Below are positions 41,926-51,966 of a DNA stretch of 64,000 bases, piece by piece. The stretch comes from Enterobacter asburiae (GTDB lineage Bacteria > Pseudomonadota > Gammaproteobacteria > Enterobacterales > Enterobacteriaceae). Numbering within the stretch: position 1 is the first letter of the stretch; each line of letters opens with the position of its first letter. The position numbers and the translations under genes were made by a program. The stretch is taken from positions 1,736,001 to 1,800,000 of the forward strand of contig NZ_AP019632.1 in NCBI RefSeq assembly GCF_007035645.1, given 5' to 3'. A model generated the notes under the pieces. The model did no database searches and was not told the origin of the DNA. It saw only the letters and a list, made by a program, of their open reading frames with translations.

Positions 41926-42822
41926 CTAAATAATGAACGCGCTGAATTTGTCTTTGTGGCGGACAATGTACTCCGGGAAGTTTTCAACCGTTAGCTCTTG
42001 CTTGATTAACGTCCTGTCCCGCCCCCAGATATCTTCCGCATTTTTAATGACCTTCATGATGTGTTCCGGGTTGTTAAACTCAGGAAGATCGTATTCAGTA
42101 TGGGATATGGTCGACATTTTTTCTGAGATGCGCTCGGGTGTCATTACCCACGAGAAGTGCCAGCCACCATTGTCAATAATGCTGTTGTTAATCTTGAACC
42201 AGTTCCACTTTAGCCAGGACCAGTTTTTAACGCTTCGGGTGCGTTTAAGATTCCTGAATGATTCAGGTTCGCCGCCAAAGAAACTAACGAGATTTTTATA
42301 TTGTGTGGCTCGCGGTAATTTACATTTTCTTGGCGTGTTGTCAGTATTAAAAACCTGCAGGTTGAACTGATAATTATAGAAATTCTGATAAATAGTGGTG
42401 CAGAGCTTTTTGGGATTTATCGATGCTACCACCTGTGGTGAAAATATCTCATCGACATCGGAAACTAAAATCAAATCATCATCGTTGGCATGCGTCAAAC
42501 CCTGCATGATGGCATTCCTCTGCGCGGCTTCATTTGCCCACGCATCCACCACCATTCCCTCTGGCAGACCCGGAATCACCTCCCGAGCAGGGTGTGATTC
42601 TTCAGCGGCTTTCGTAATCGGCTCTTTATCATGAACAACGTAGATAATTTTATCTTTAAACTGGCTGTATTTATTAATGTCAAAATGCAGCGGCCTCTTT
42701 TTACCGGTAAAGGTATACGTTGACTCAACGATAACGAAGCGATCGACAACGCCCGCGAGCGTGTTTAGCCTGATTTCGAGAAGCATATCTTCATCGTAAT
42801 ATAAGAAGCAGTCATAGATCAT
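41926..42822 (-). CDS. Glycosyltransferase family 17 protein
   Basis: A 298-residue soluble protein with the GT17 pattern: 'MIYDCFLYYDEDMLLEIRL', 'VVDRFVIVESTYTFTGKKRPL', 'WANEAAQRNAIMQGL' (residues 95-109) and the metal-binding 'VSDVDEIFSP' (D-x-D at 122-124). GT17 is named for eukaryotic beta-1,4-GlcNAc transferases; bacterial members are mostly uncharacterised and often act on surface polysaccharide. It has no signal or membrane segment. The codon use is AT-richer than its neighbours, and it is not part of the E. coli order, so recent transfer is likely. GAGGG lies 10 bases before ATG 42822. Donor and acceptor are unknown. Confidence 0.85.
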   Translation of the reverse strand: MIYDCFLYYDEDMLLEIRLNTLAGVVDRFVIVESTYTFTGKKRPLHFDINKYSQFKDKIIYVVHDKEPITKAAEESHPAREVIPGLPEGMVVDAWANEAAQRNAIMQGLTHANDDDLILVSDVDEIFSPQVVASINPKKLCTTIYQNFYNYQFNLQVFNTDNTPRKCKLPRATQYKNLVSFFGGEPESFRNLKRTRSVKNWSWLKWNWFKINNSIIDNGGWHFSWVMTPERISEKMSTISHTEYDLPEFNNPEHIMKVIKNAEDIWGRDRTLIKQELTVENFPEYIVRHKDKFSAFII

Positions 42823-42995
42823 TACCGAAGTCCCTCATTTTTGCGCCCACATTGCGCTCTTCCCAACGCATTCGCCGGTTTCATTTCGCGCAATGCTAAC
42901 TGAGCGCCCTCGCCCTGTGCAATAGTGCGCTGCTTTATCATTCTTTTTTAAACGGAATGCATCCGCTATGCAGTGAGCGAAGACGCCAGCCAGGC

Positions 42996-43937
42996 TTAAA
43001 AGTGGGACTTAACGGATGCCTCTATTTCATCGAGCAGCTCAAAGCGACGGCGGTATTCGGCGCGTTTTTTACTGGCAATTTCTTCAAGGGATTTACGCTC
43101 CATCTGCAGCGGCAGTTGCCAGCAGAAGCTTGAAAGTTTTTTACCGTCCAGAGACGCCCAAAATTCATCGTAGCTGGCGTGGAAATGGCGGCCTTTGCTC
43201 AGGCGATATCGCAACGCGCGGAAAACGTGCCCTTCATCGCTGACGGCAAAAATCGCCCGGACAGATGACTGTGCAGCCAGCTGAAAAAGAACTTCCATTA
43301 ACACGCGCTTAGGGAACAGGCCGTGACAGGCGCGGGTGGCCTGCTTAATGACATCTCGCGATACGCTGCGGCGGGGCCCCTGAAGCCCGCCGATGACCAT
43401 GACTTGCTGGCCGTTACTGCGCGCGACGCTAAAGGTCAGGCTGGCCAGCAGCGTATCCTCGTTGTCGCGTAGCCACAGCGTGCTTTCGCCTTCGCGCTCG
43501 GCTTTCCCCGCAGAGGAGGCATTGACCGTATAGGTTACGCCGTCTTTGGCGTGGAACTGCACAACGGTTTGCTCCTGCGGGCTGCTCAGGGCCTGAGCGA
43601 GACCGCTCTCTTTCAGGCTATCAATCCAGTAGTAATGGTTGACGATAGCGTCGGCGCGATCGTTAGCCGTCAGGCCGCGCATCAGATACTGTCGGTGGGT
43701 CTTGCTGGGCAACGTAATTTGAGAGGCCAGCAGCCTGTCGAAATCGTCGCGACCCGAAAGGGCTTCCAGCATGCGATGGGTAGAAGACCAGAACAGAAGC
43801 GAGCGTAAAAGGAACTTCAGGCGATATTCGCGTTTACGCCAGATTGGGCCCGGCACGCGTTTGCCGTTCACCAGCTCGGAAATAATGTTTGTGCGATGCG
43901 GATAGAAAACATCGTTATGCAGGTGCGTATTAGACAC
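42996..43937 (-). CDS. VirK/YbjX family protein (DUF535)
   Basis: A 313-residue protein of the DUF535 family, which includes Shigella VirK and Salmonella/E. coli YbjX (SomA), linked to resistance to cationic peptides and outer-membrane remodelling. Recognisable blocks are 'RLKFLLRSLLFWSSTHRMLEAL', 'VMVIGGLQGPRRSVSRDVIKQATRACHGLFPKRVLMEVLF' and 'SDEGHVFRALRYRLSKGRHFHASYDEFW'. No signal peptide. In Salmonella virK and somA are PhoP-regulated. A PhoP-box-like repeat lies 84-100 bases upstream of its start. It is absent from this place in E. coli. Confidence 0.88.
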   Translation of the reverse strand: MSNTHLHNDVFYPHRTNIISELVNGKRVPGPIWRKREYRLKFLLRSLLFWSSTHRMLEALSGRDDFDRLLASQITLPSKTHRQYLMRGLTANDRADAIVNHYYWIDSLKESGLAQALSSPQEQTVVQFHAKDGVTYTVNASSAGKAEREGESTLWLRDNEDTLLASLTFSVARSNGQQVMVIGGLQGPRRSVSRDVIKQATRACHGLFPKRVLMEVLFQLAAQSSVRAIFAVSDEGHVFRALRYRLSKGRHFHASYDEFWASLDGKKLSSFCWQLPLQMERKSLEEIASKKRAEYRRRFELLDEIEASVKSHF

Positions 43938-44020
43938 GTGAAGACCCCTCTTTTTTTATACCCTTATTCTAAAGAGCCAATAAAAAGGGATTAATAGCGC
44001 GAGGATCTTTATTTCTGTTT

Positions 44021-44037
44021 GGTTTACCGTTTGTTTC
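44021..44037 (+). promoter_or_regulatory. PhoP-box-like direct repeat between DUF535 gene and pphA
   Basis: GGTTTA-CCGTT-TGTTTC fits the PhoP box (T/G-GTTTA, five bases, T/G-GTTTA) with one mismatch in the second half. It lies 67 bases before pphA and about 84 before the divergent DUF535 gene, so it could serve either. Confidence 0.6.
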
Positions 44038-44103
44038 ACTTCGTGACGACCGCGCCGGTCTGTCGCCTTTTCTGCGGCGGCTATACTGTTTTAAGGAGGT
44101 TCT

Positions 44104-44748
44104 ATGTATCAGCGAATTGAAGGTGGGATGTGGCGTCACGTCTGGGTTGTCAGCGATATACACGGTTGTTACCAGTGGCTTATGGATGAGCTTAAACGCC
44201 GTCATTTTAACCCATATGAGGATTTACTTATTTCAGTCGGGGATGTGATCGATCGTGGCCCTGATAGCGTTAAATGCCTGCAGTTAATTCATGAAAAATG
44301 GTTTCGTGCCGTGCGGGGAAACCATGAGCAAATGGCTCTCGACAGTCTGGATAATAACGATTTTTCACTCTGGACAATGAATGGCGGAATATGGTTTTCG
44401 CATCTTGAACGCGACCAGCAACAGCTTGCCCTGTCGTTGCTCGACGCCTGTCGCGATTTACCGCATATCATCGAGATAACCTGTGCGAACGGTCTGAATG
44501 TGATTGCCCATGCTGATTATCCTGCCGCGGAATACCGGTGGCAAAAACCGGTCAGTGCCCAGCGCGTCTTATGGAACCGCGACAGGCTGATGGGATTTAT
44601 GGTGGGCAAAGGAGAGGGCATCAGCGGCGCGGATCATTTCTGGTTTGGGCATACGCCTCTCGACAGAAGGTATGATTTTAATAATCTTCACTACATTGAT
44701 ACGGGGGCTGTTTTCGACGGTTACTTTACGCTGGCGCAGCTGCAGTAA
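44104..44748 (+). CDS. pphA: Serine/threonine protein phosphatase 1 PphA
   Basis: Metallophosphatase of the PPP family (214 residues); in E. coli PphA (PrpA) signals protein misfolding through the Cpx pathway. Motifs are complete: 'VVSDIHGCY' (DxH), 'SVGDVIDRGPDS' (GDxxDRG), 'RAVRGNHEQMA' (GNHE), 'VIAHADYP' and 'FGHTPL'. AAGGAGG lies just before ATG 44104. It is followed by a terminator and the convergent yebV. E. coli's adjacent yebW is missing here. Confidence 0.95.
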   Translation: MYQRIEGGMWRHVWVVSDIHGCYQWLMDELKRRHFNPYEDLLISVGDVIDRGPDSVKCLQLIHEKWFRAVRGNHEQMALDSLDNNDFSLWTMNGGIWFSHLERDQQQLALSLLDACRDLPHIIEITCANGLNVIAHADYPAAEYRWQKPVSAQRVLWNRDRLMGFMVGKGEGISGADHFWFGHTPLDRRYDFNNLHYIDTGAVFDGYFTLAQLQ

Positions 44749-44753
44749 TAAAT

Positions 44754-44773
44754 AACCCGCCTTCGGGCGGGTT
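44754..44773. terminator. Terminator, pphA / yebV
   Basis: AACCCGCC (44754-44761), loop TTCG, GGCGGGTT (44766-44773), then CTCTTT. Serves the convergent genes pphA and yebV. Confidence 0.85.
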
Positions 44774-44782
44774 CTCTTTAGG

Positions 44783-45022
44783 TCAGGCAAGACGCATGAC
44801 CCAGGCATCGGTTTTACTATCGTAATGCTCACGGTAAAGGACAGAATGTTCGCCATCAAGTATTGCCGGGACGCTGGTGTCTGCATCCCATGCATCGAGC
44901 TGCATGCACAAATCCGGGTCGGATTTGCAGGGAATACTTAACGTTCGATCGCCTTGTGCTTCGCCGCGCAGCTCTGCGTCGTCGATCTCAAAAGCGCCAA
45001 TACGCACGCTGGTTTTCGTCAT
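44783..45022 (-). CDS. yebV: Small protein YebV
   Basis: A 79-residue protein matching E. coli YebV ('TSVRIGAFEIDDAELRGE', 'LSIPCKSDPDLCMQLDAWDAD', 'DAWVMRLA'). Two cysteines are conserved (Cys-x10-Cys). Function unknown; expression in E. coli is stationary-phase linked. ATG 45022 has GGAGAG upstream; a longer in-frame start at 45046 is less likely. It follows rsmF on the same strand by 106 bases. Confidence 0.94.
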   Translation of the reverse strand: MTKTSVRIGAFEIDDAELRGEAQGDRTLSIPCKSDPDLCMQLDAWDADTSVPAILDGEHSVLYREHYDSKTDAWVMRLA

Positions 45023-45128
45023 AGTGCTCTCCGGGTCGGTTGTCAAAATCTGGTATGACCAGTGCGATCACCCATTTTTGATCGTAGACAAGGAGAGCAA
45101 AATCGCCAGTAAAAAAATGCGCTTTTTT

Positions 45129-46571
45129 TCAGGCTGTGCGATCGTTACCGGTAAACAGACGGCCGTCCCGAACCAGCTCGCGCGGATAGCTGTTTTTCAG
45201 CCTTGAACCGACCTTTTTTGCCAGCCCCAGCGGATATCCCTGATACGTCACTATCACTTCATCGCCTGATGGCGTGCTGTCCGGATAGACATCGCGACCA
45301 CGGTACCACTCTTCGGCTTCCTGATGCGTCAGGGCAAAGGTATTCTCGCCTCCGGCAAGGGCGATAACGGCCTCATGCTGCCAGCGATACCCTTTATTAT
45401 GCACTTCCGCCAGGCGGATACCGATTCGGGAAAAACGGACCTTTCCGATAAGCGGCTCGATCTGTGCCGGGAACAGCCATATCTCTTTATCACGCATCCA
45501 GGGGTGCAGGCTCTCATCCCAGACCAGCCCAACCTTTTTGGCGGCGGCTTCAAGCTGTGCTGCATCGCGACCTTTAAGAGGGGAAAACGGGAAGTTGCCG
45601 ACCTTGAATTTAGGTGCGGGCAGGGGAGCAACCGCCTGCGTTTTACGCAAACGAGCCACAAAAAAACCTTCGCAGTCGTAAATCTGCGGGAACACGTGAA
45701 GGAAACCCTCCGGCGTGACCGCCTCCTGTGCCGAGGCGAACAGGCCGTTAAGCGGCAGGAACTCAACTGCCTCCGGGTAGTTCGCTTTCAGCCACAGGCA
45801 GACGTCTTCGTTTTCATCGCGGTTTAAGGTGCACGTGGAATAGACCAGCGTGCCGCCAGGGCGCAACGCGTGAAATGCGCTGTCGATCAGCTCGCGCTGC
45901 GTGGCGGCGATCTCAAGGTTGCTCTCAACTGACCAGTTTTTTAACGCGTCGGGATCTTTACGCACCACTCCTTCGCCGGAGCAGGGCGCGTCCAGCAGAA
46001 TGGCATCGAAGGCTTCCGGTAAAGCGGCGCCAAACACGCGTCCGTCGAAGTGCGTCAGGGCAACATTATGAATACCGCAGCGGCTGATGTTGGCATGCAG
46101 CACCTTCACGCGGCTGGCGGAAAACTCGTTGGCGAGGATCGCCCCGTGGTTACTCATTCGGGCGGCAATTTGCGTGGTTTTTGAGCCAGGAGCGGCGGCA
46201 ACATCCATCACGCGTTCAGGCGCATTACCATCGGCGAACAGGGCGGCCACCGGCAGCATCGAGCTGGCTTCCTGAATATAGAACAGGCCGCTCAGATGTT
46301 CAGCGGTACTGCCCAGCGGCAGCGAGGCTTCGTCATCGCGTTCGATCCAGAACCCCTCGGCGCACCACGGGACCGGCGTAAGCTGCCAGCCGTACGGCGA
46401 GACCAGCGCCAGAAAATCCTCGACGCTGATTTTCAGCGTGTTGACGCGAATACTTCGGCGTAACGGACGCTGGCAGGCGGCGATAAAATCATCTAACGAC
46501 AGGTGAGAAGGAAGCGCCTCGCGCATCTGCGCCAGGAATTGTTCAGGAAGAAATACGGAGTTTTGAGCCAC
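45129..46571 (-). CDS. rsmF: 16S rRNA m5C1407 methyltransferase RsmF
   Basis: SAM-dependent RNA methyltransferase of the NOL1/NOP2/Sun family that modifies C1407 of 16S rRNA (480 residues). SAM motif '[19 protein letters not shown]', the PC-type catalytic motif '[17 protein letters not shown]' and the second catalytic motif '[15 protein letters not shown]' are all present; the C-terminal half is the RsmF-specific PUA-like region. Two GTG starts are possible, 46571 (VAQNSV, aligned with E. coli MAQ) and 46577; neither has a strong ribosome-binding site. Confidence 0.95.
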   Translation of the reverse strand: MAQNSVFLPEQFLAQMREALPSHLSLDDFIAACQRPLRRSIRVNTLKISVEDFLALVSPYGWQLTPVPWCAEGFWIERDDEASLPLGSTAEHLSGLFYIQEASSMLPVAALFADGNAPERVMDVAAAPGSKTTQIAARMSNHGAILANEFSASRVKVLHANISRCGIHNVALTHFDGRVFGAALPEAFDAILLDAPCSGEGVVRKDPDALKNWSVESNLEIAATQRELIDSAFHALRPGGTLVYSTCTLNRDENEDVCLWLKANYPEAVEFLPLNGLFASAQEAVTPEGFLHVFPQIYDCEGFFVARLRKTQAVAPLPAPKFKVGNFPFSPLKGRDAAQLEAAAKKVGLVWDESLHPWMRDKEIWLFPAQIEPLIGKVRFSRIGIRLAEVHNKGYRWQHEAVIALAGGENTFALTHQEAEEWYRGRDVYPDSTPSGDEVIVTYQGYPLGLAKKVGSRLKNSYPRELVRDGRLFTGNDRTA

Positions 46572-46648
46572 GGGCACACCACAGGGAAAAGTTCAGGCGC
46601 GCAGTGTAACATAAAGGCTCCGGTGCGTTGACACCGGAGCCTTTCAGA

Positions 46649-49282
46649 TTAACGCGGCAGGGCGGTTCCCCATTCGCGCCATTCTTTCGGTTCGCTTTCG
46701 AGCAGCAGGAAGTGTTTACCCGGCTGCGCTTTCGGCGCCAGCGGCGTGCCCGGCGGCGTGGCAAACGCGATACCGCCGCGAATGAACTGGTTGAAGGTGC
46801 CGGTTTTCACCACGCCTCCCGTCAGGCCAAAGTCCAGCGAATAGCCGGATGCCAGCCAGAATACCGAGTTATTACGGACCAGGTGCTGGTAGCGTTCGCT
46901 GATGCGTAACGCCACCATCACGCGGTCGGAGAGCGTACCGAGCGTCAGGCCCGTGACCGTACCCACTTCAATGCCGCGGAACAGAACCGGGGTGCCGATG
47001 CTCAGCGAGCCGGCTTCCGGCACTTCCACCACGATGCTCAGGCCGCCAAGATAGCGCGAGTCGGTGATCGTGGCTTCCTGAAGCTCGAAATCACGACGTG
47101 CATTGCCCTGGCCCGGCTCAACGTTGATGTACGGCTGCAGGATGGTGTCGAGATGCTCAACGCCTGCGGCCGAGATCTGCGGCGTCACCACCGAGAAGCG
47201 CGAACCCGTGCGGGCGAAGGTCTGCACATATTCCGGGTACAGCACGGCGGTGGCCTGCACCTCGTTGCGCGAGGTAATCAGCGTCAGCTTCTGGATCTGT
47301 CCAATATCAATGCCCAGATAGCGGATTGGCATGCCTTCCGCCAGCTTACCGGCATCAAACGCGTGCAGGGTAATCTGTCCACCCACGGCACGCGCGGCGG
47401 TTTCGGACGGGAAGAGAATACGCTTATCGCCTTTGCGCAGATTCGCGCCCGCGCCGCTAAGATTATCGAAGCTAATTGCCCCGCGCAGCGCGCGTGAGAG
47501 CGGGGAGGCCTGCACGGTCAGCCCGTTACCGTTAAGCTGAACTTTCGCGCCGCCTTCGGCCCAGAAGACGCTGTTTGGCGTCAGCAGCTTGCGGTACTCC
47601 GGCTTGATATGCAGTTCGATATCAAACGCGTCCGCACGCGGGCGAACGGCGATCACTTCCCCAACTTCAAACTTGCGATACAGCACCACGGAACCTGCCT
47701 GTACGTCCGGCAGCGTCTCGGCGCTTAATGTCAGCGTGGTGGTAGGGAGATCGCTCAGGCTGTTTTCAACCGCTTTCTCCAGGTTGGCATACAGCGGATA
47801 GCTGTCGCGAACGGGGCCTTTATCACCGGGCAGAATGCGGATGCCGCCGTTAACCCATTCGCTGGCGCTGGCGCCGAGGAATTCCACGCCGTCCAGTCCC
47901 ACCTTCACATCGACGCGACTGTTCACCACGAATTTGCTGTCGCCGTGCACCAGGTCGCTGTACTGCGGATCGATGGCGACCGAGAAGGTCACGCCATTCG
48001 CGGAGAGCTTACGCTCCAGCACCTGGCCGACCTGCACGCCGTGTAAAATTAACGGCTGGCCGGCTTCGATTCCGTAACTTTCTGACGCATTCAGCGTGAC
48101 GGTCACTACGCCCGGCTTTTGCAGCAGGGATTTATCCGCCGGGGCAATCACGAAGCTATTGCTGGGCTCACCTTCACCGGGGATGAGTTCAAACGTATTG
48201 CCGGTCAACAGCGTGCTGAGGCTGGCATCGTTCAGGGAGAGCTTTGGACTGCGCATTTCGATACGCGTTTTCTCGCGCAGGAGGTCGACCACGCTCGGAT
48301 CGACAGTCATTTCTCCAGTGACCGAGCCGCCCGGGTTGAGCGTCATTTTGGTGAGCTGACCAACCTGCAATCCCTGATACATCAGCGGCGTTGAACCCGC
48401 TTTTAGCCCCTTAGCATCGGGCAGAGCGAGTTTGACGATCACGCCGCGCTGGCTGTGCGCCAGGTCTGCGTACAATCCAAATGAGTCATCCGCGGTGGCA
48501 GGGCTTGAGTTTTCCGGGGAGTCAAAGGCAATGGCACCATTTACCAGCGCGGCCAGACTCTCCAGCTTCACTTTCGCACCGCTCAGGCTGACGTCCGCAT
48601 CCACGCCGGAGACGTTCCAGAAGCGGCTGCCTTTTTTCACCAGATTGGTGAAGCGACGCTCGATCAGCACGTCGATGGTGACGCCCTGTTTATTCGGGTT
48701 GATCGCGTAATCGTACACGCGGCCAACCGGGATTTTGCGGAAATAGACCAGCGAACCGCTGTTCAGAGAACCGAGATCCGGCGCCTGCAGATGGATCATT
48801 AAATCGCCGTTGTTGAGGCGGTACTTGGGCTGTGTATCCAGGGCAACAAAGTGATCCTGCGGCTCTCCTTTACCCGGCATCATGCCGATATAGTTACCGC
48901 CCACGAGCGCATCCAGCCCTGACACGCCGGCCAGAGACGCTTTTGGCGTGACCAGCCAGAACTGCGTTTCGCTGCGCAGGGCATCCTGCATGTCAGATTT
49001 AATACTGACCCGCACCTGAATCTTGTTCAGCCCTTTTCCAAGGGAGATGTCCTGAACCGTACCCACTTCAACCCCCTGGAAGCGAACGGGCGTTCGCCCG
49101 GCGACGATGCCGTCGGCGGTCTGGAAATCAATGGTGACGGTACTCCCGCGATCTTCATAGCTCGTCCAGATCAGCCAGCCTGCAATCATCAGGGCGATGA
49201 CGGGCAGCAACCAGAATGGCGAAATGCGGCGTTTTGTTTTAATTCTCGCTTCAGTCGGCGAAGCGGGGGTTTCCTGACTCAT
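46649..49282 (-). CDS. letB: Intermembrane lipid-transport protein LetB (seven MCE domains)
   Basis: LetB (formerly YebT) forms a hexameric stack of MCE rings that bridges the periplasm and carries lipids between the membranes. The 877-residue chain has one N-terminal membrane segment (about 20-40, '[20 protein letters not shown]') and seven repeats of the MCE pattern 'l.tpVrfrGveVGtV', for example '[19 protein letters not shown]', '[19 protein letters not shown]' and '[18 protein letters not shown]'. ATG 49282 ([10 protein letters not shown]) overlaps letA by 32 bases. Length equals E. coli LetB. Confidence 0.97.
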   Translation of the reverse strand: MSQETPASPTEARIKTKRRISPFWLLPVIALMIAGWLIWTSYEDRGSTVTIDFQTADGIVAGRTPVRFQGVEVGTVQDISLGKGLNKIQVRVSIKSDMQDALRSETQFWLVTPKASLAGVSGLDALVGGNYIGMMPGKGEPQDHFVALDTQPKYRLNNGDLMIHLQAPDLGSLNSGSLVYFRKIPVGRVYDYAINPNKQGVTIDVLIERRFTNLVKKGSRFWNVSGVDADVSLSGAKVKLESLAALVNGAIAFDSPENSSPATADDSFGLYADLAHSQRGVIVKLALPDAKGLKAGSTPLMYQGLQVGQLTKMTLNPGGSVTGEMTVDPSVVDLLREKTRIEMRSPKLSLNDASLSTLLTGNTFELIPGEGEPSNSFVIAPADKSLLQKPGVVTVTLNASESYGIEAGQPLILHGVQVGQVLERKLSANGVTFSVAIDPQYSDLVHGDSKFVVNSRVDVKVGLDGVEFLGASASEWVNGGIRILPGDKGPVRDSYPLYANLEKAVENSLSDLPTTTLTLSAETLPDVQAGSVVLYRKFEVGEVIAVRPRADAFDIELHIKPEYRKLLTPNSVFWAEGGAKVQLNGNGLTVQASPLSRALRGAISFDNLSGAGANLRKGDKRILFPSETAARAVGGQITLHAFDAGKLAEGMPIRYLGIDIGQIQKLTLITSRNEVQATAVLYPEYVQTFARTGSRFSVVTPQISAAGVEHLDTILQPYINVEPGQGNARRDFELQEATITDSRYLGGLSIVVEVPEAGSLSIGTPVLFRGIEVGTVTGLTLGTLSDRVMVALRISERYQHLVRNNSVFWLASGYSLDFGLTGGVVKTGTFNQFIRGGIAFATPPGTPLAPKAQPGKHFLLLESEPKEWREWGTALPR

Positions 49283-50534
49283 GTGCATCCCAAAGTAAGC
49301 GGCTATCCAGCCATTCCACAGCAAGAATAGTCAATATCACCGCAGAGCCGAAATAAAAAGCCGCGGGTCCCATTGTAAAAGCAAGTAGCTGGTCGCGATT
49401 GATGAGCGACATCATCAGCGAAATCACGAACAGATCTAACATTGACCAGCGGCCAATCCAGGTGACGAACCGCAGCAGCAGAATGCGGGTCCGTAAGCCT
49501 TGTTCACATTTAAAGTGAATGCTGATGAGCAGGGTAAACATCACCACCACTTTGGTAAAGGGAACCAGGATACTGGCAATAAAAACGATCGCCGCCACCC
49601 CGACGTTGCTGTGCGCAAGGGAGATAATCCCGGAGAGGATAGTATCCTCCTGACGCCCGCCATTCACGTAAATGATGGAAATCGGCAGCATATTGGCTGG
49701 GATCAGAAACACCAGGGAGGCGATCAGCGCGGCCCAGCATTTTTGCAGGCTGTTGTTGCGCCGCAGTCTCAACGGAATGTGACACCGCGGGCAGCGCCCA
49801 CGCGCGTCGGGCAAGCCGGTATAGTGGCATCCCAGACAGACGCGCAGATTTTCATCAGGACGCGTGGCGGGGCGCTGAGGATAAAATCGCTCCCAGAGCT
49901 GTTCAACGTTCAGGTGGATCAGCGTCAGGATGCTCAGCAATACCAGGCTGATGAAAGCAAAGAGTCCGATGCCGGGCTGCAAAAAGGCGTAGTCCTGTAC
50001 CTTTATTGACGCAACGCCCACGCCCACCAGATAAATATCCAGCATCACCCACTCTTTGAGCTTATCCAGCATCAGCAGCACCGGGCGAAGGTTCATGCCG
50101 AGAATATTGCCAAACCACAGATAGGCAATGGCGGCGACCAGCACCAGCGGCGCACCAACGGTGCAGAACAGCACCATGGCAGCGGTGATGGGATCCCCCT
50201 GACGGGTCATCTGCCAGATACCCTGCAGCACGTTGGCGTCAATGCGCACGCCAAGCAGGTAGAGTTTCAGCAGCGGTTCGCTCCAGGCGAAGGGCATTAG
50301 CAGCAGCATGGTGACGGCCATGGCGGCGAGGCGGGTGAGCGACCAGTCGCGGCCGTCGCGAATTTTGGCGTCGCAGCGGGGACAAAAGGCACTTTGGTGC
50401 GATTTCATCTTCGGCAACATAAAAAGCGTATCGCACTGGGGGCAACGCTGATAATGTGCACGTGGCAAAGCTTCGCTCACCGTATGGACAGTTATCTTTC
50501 TTGTCGGCGTAATTTTGGTTGTTTTTAAGGCCAT
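49251..50534 (-). CDS. letA: Inner-membrane lipid-transport partner LetA
   Basis: LetA (formerly YebS) is the polytopic partner of LetB. The 427-residue protein has two PqiA-like halves, each led by zinc-ribbon cysteines (Cys31-x2-Cys34, Cys51-x2-Cys54; then '[20 protein letters not shown]'), and about eight membrane segments. '[15 protein letters not shown]' and '[15 protein letters not shown]' are family blocks. Its 3' end overlaps letB by 32 bases, so the two are coupled; rsmF follows letB. Confidence 0.97.
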   Translation of the reverse strand: MALKTTKITPTRKITVHTVSEALPRAHYQRCPQCDTLFMLPKMKSHQSAFCPRCDAKIRDGRDWSLTRLAAMAVTMLLLMPFAWSEPLLKLYLLGVRIDANVLQGIWQMTRQGDPITAAMVLFCTVGAPLVLVAAIAYLWFGNILGMNLRPVLLMLDKLKEWVMLDIYLVGVGVASIKVQDYAFLQPGIGLFAFISLVLLSILTLIHLNVEQLWERFYPQRPATRPDENLRVCLGCHYTGLPDARGRCPRCHIPLRLRRNNSLQKCWAALIASLVFLIPANMLPISIIYVNGGRQEDTILSGIISLAHSNVGVAAIVFIASILVPFTKVVVMFTLLISIHFKCEQGLRTRILLLRFVTWIGRWSMLDLFVISLMMSLINRDQLLAFTMGPAAFYFGSAVILTILAVEWLDSRLLWDAHESGNPRFAD

Positions 50535-50666
50535 CAGCTGCGCACAAATAAGTATTGTTGAAAGTTATAATAACTCATGAACGGATTCATCTTGAGCATG
50601 AGCGCATTTAATGCTTATTTTAATAGGCTATGCGGTAAATTTGTAAGACAACTAAGTGATTGAATA

Positions 50667-51164
50667 ATGAACAAAACAGAATTCTACGCGGATCTGAACC
50701 GCGATTTTAAGGCATTGATGGCGGGTGAGACCAGCTTCTTAGCCACTCTGGCAAATACTAGCGCATTGCTGTTTGAACGTCTCTCTGACGTGAACTGGGC
50801 CGGCTTTTACCTCCTGGAAGGTGAAACGCTGGTGCTCGGTCCGTTCCAGGGCAAACTGGCCTGCGTGCGTATTCCGGTAGGGCGTGGCGTATGCGGCACG
50901 GCGGTGGCCGAAAATCAGGTCCAGCGTGTGGAAGACGTTCATGCGTTTGACGGGCACATTGCCTGTGACGCCGCCAGTAATTCTGAAATCGTTCTGCCGC
51001 TGGTGGTCAAAAATCAGATTATTGGCGTTCTGGATATCGACAGTACGGTCTTCAGTCGCTTTACAACCGAGGACGAACAGGGGCTGCGCGAGCTGGTGGC
51101 GAATCTGGAAAACGTACTCGCCGCAACCGATTATCAAAAATTCTTTGCGAGCGTCGCAGGATAA
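50667..51164 (+). CDS. msrC: Free methionine-(R)-sulfoxide reductase MsrC
   Basis: GAF-domain enzyme that reduces free Met-R-sulfoxide (165 residues). The catalytic cysteines are in 'KLACVRIPVGRGVCGTA' and 'DGHIACDAASNSEIVLPL'. It is nearly identical in length and sequence to E. coli MsrC (YebR). It is divergent from letA and lies 96 bases before proQ. Confidence 0.97.
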   Translation: MNKTEFYADLNRDFKALMAGETSFLATLANTSALLFERLSDVNWAGFYLLEGETLVLGPFQGKLACVRIPVGRGVCGTAVAENQVQRVEDVHAFDGHIACDAASNSEIVLPLVVKNQIIGVLDIDSTVFSRFTTEDEQGLRELVANLENVLAATDYQKFFASVAG

Positions 51165-51192
51165 TCAACGGATAACGTAGCATTTACTGATA

Positions 51193-51210
51193 GCGTCATT
51201 ATAATGACGC
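51193..51210. promoter_or_regulatory. 18-bp perfect palindrome over a TATAAT, upstream of proQ
   Basis: GCGTCATTATAATGACGC is a perfect palindrome and contains TATAAT (51200-51205), a probable proQ -10 located 55 bases before the start codon. No good -35 is visible, so this promoter may need an activator or be covered by a repressor. Confidence 0.5.
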
Positions 51211-51260
51211 CTGTTCATGCCTGCGCTTGTTGGCAACGTCCGTTGTAATCAGGAAATTTC

Positions 51261-51947
51261 ATGGAAAATCAACCTAAGTTGAATAGCAGTAAAGAAGTTA
51301 TCGCATTTCTGGCCGAGCGTTTCCCGCAGTGCTTCAGCGCGGAAGGTGAAGCTCGTCCCCTGAAAGTCGGTATTTTTCAGGATCTGGTGGCGCGTGTTGA
51401 AGGGGAAATGAACCTCAGCAAAACTCAGCTGCGTTCCGCCTTACGTCTTTATACTTCGAGCTGGCGCTACCTGTACGGTATCAAACCTGGCGCGACCCGC
51501 GTGGATCTCGACGGCAACCCGTGTGGTGAACTGGACGAGCAGCACGTTGAGCACGCGCGTAAGCAGCTTGAAGAAGCCAAAGCACGCGTTCAGGCACAAC
51601 GTGCAGAACAGCAGGCGAAAAAACGTGAAGCCGCAGCGGCAAACGGCCAGGAAGAAGCGCCTCGTCGTGAGCGTAAACCACGCCCTGCGCCGCGCCGTCA
51701 CGATAATAACGATCGCAAACCGCGTGCAGACAAACCAGCAGCAAAAGCCCCGCGTGCCCCTCGTGAAGAGCCGCGCCATACGCCGGTTTCTGACATTAAC
51801 GCCCTGAGCGTAGGTCAGGCGCTGAAGGTAAAAGCGGGTAACAATGCTATGGACGCCACCGTACTGGAAATCACCAAAGATGGCGTTCGTGTACAGCTGA
51901 CTTCTGGTATGTCAATGATTGTACGCGCAGAACACTTGTTGTTCTGA
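51261..51947 (+). CDS. proQ: RNA chaperone ProQ
   Basis: FinO-domain RNA chaperone that binds many sRNAs and mRNA 3' ends (228 residues). The N-terminal FinO-like domain (about 1-120, '[30 protein letters not shown]', '[25 protein letters not shown]') is followed by a basic, low-complexity linker rich in Ala/Arg/Lys (about 125-175) and a C-terminal Tudor-like domain ('[33 protein letters not shown]'). prc starts 19 bases downstream, so they are co-transcribed. Confidence 0.98.
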   Translation: MENQPKLNSSKEVIAFLAERFPQCFSAEGEARPLKVGIFQDLVARVEGEMNLSKTQLRSALRLYTSSWRYLYGIKPGATRVDLDGNPCGELDEQHVEHARKQLEEAKARVQAQRAEQQAKKREAAAANGQEEAPRRERKPRPAPRRHDNNDRKPRADKPAAKAPRAPREEPRHTPVSDINALSVGQALKVKAGNNAMDATVLEITKDGVRVQLTSGMSMIVRAEHLLF

Positions 51948-51966
51948 AACGGAGGCCAAGCCTGGC

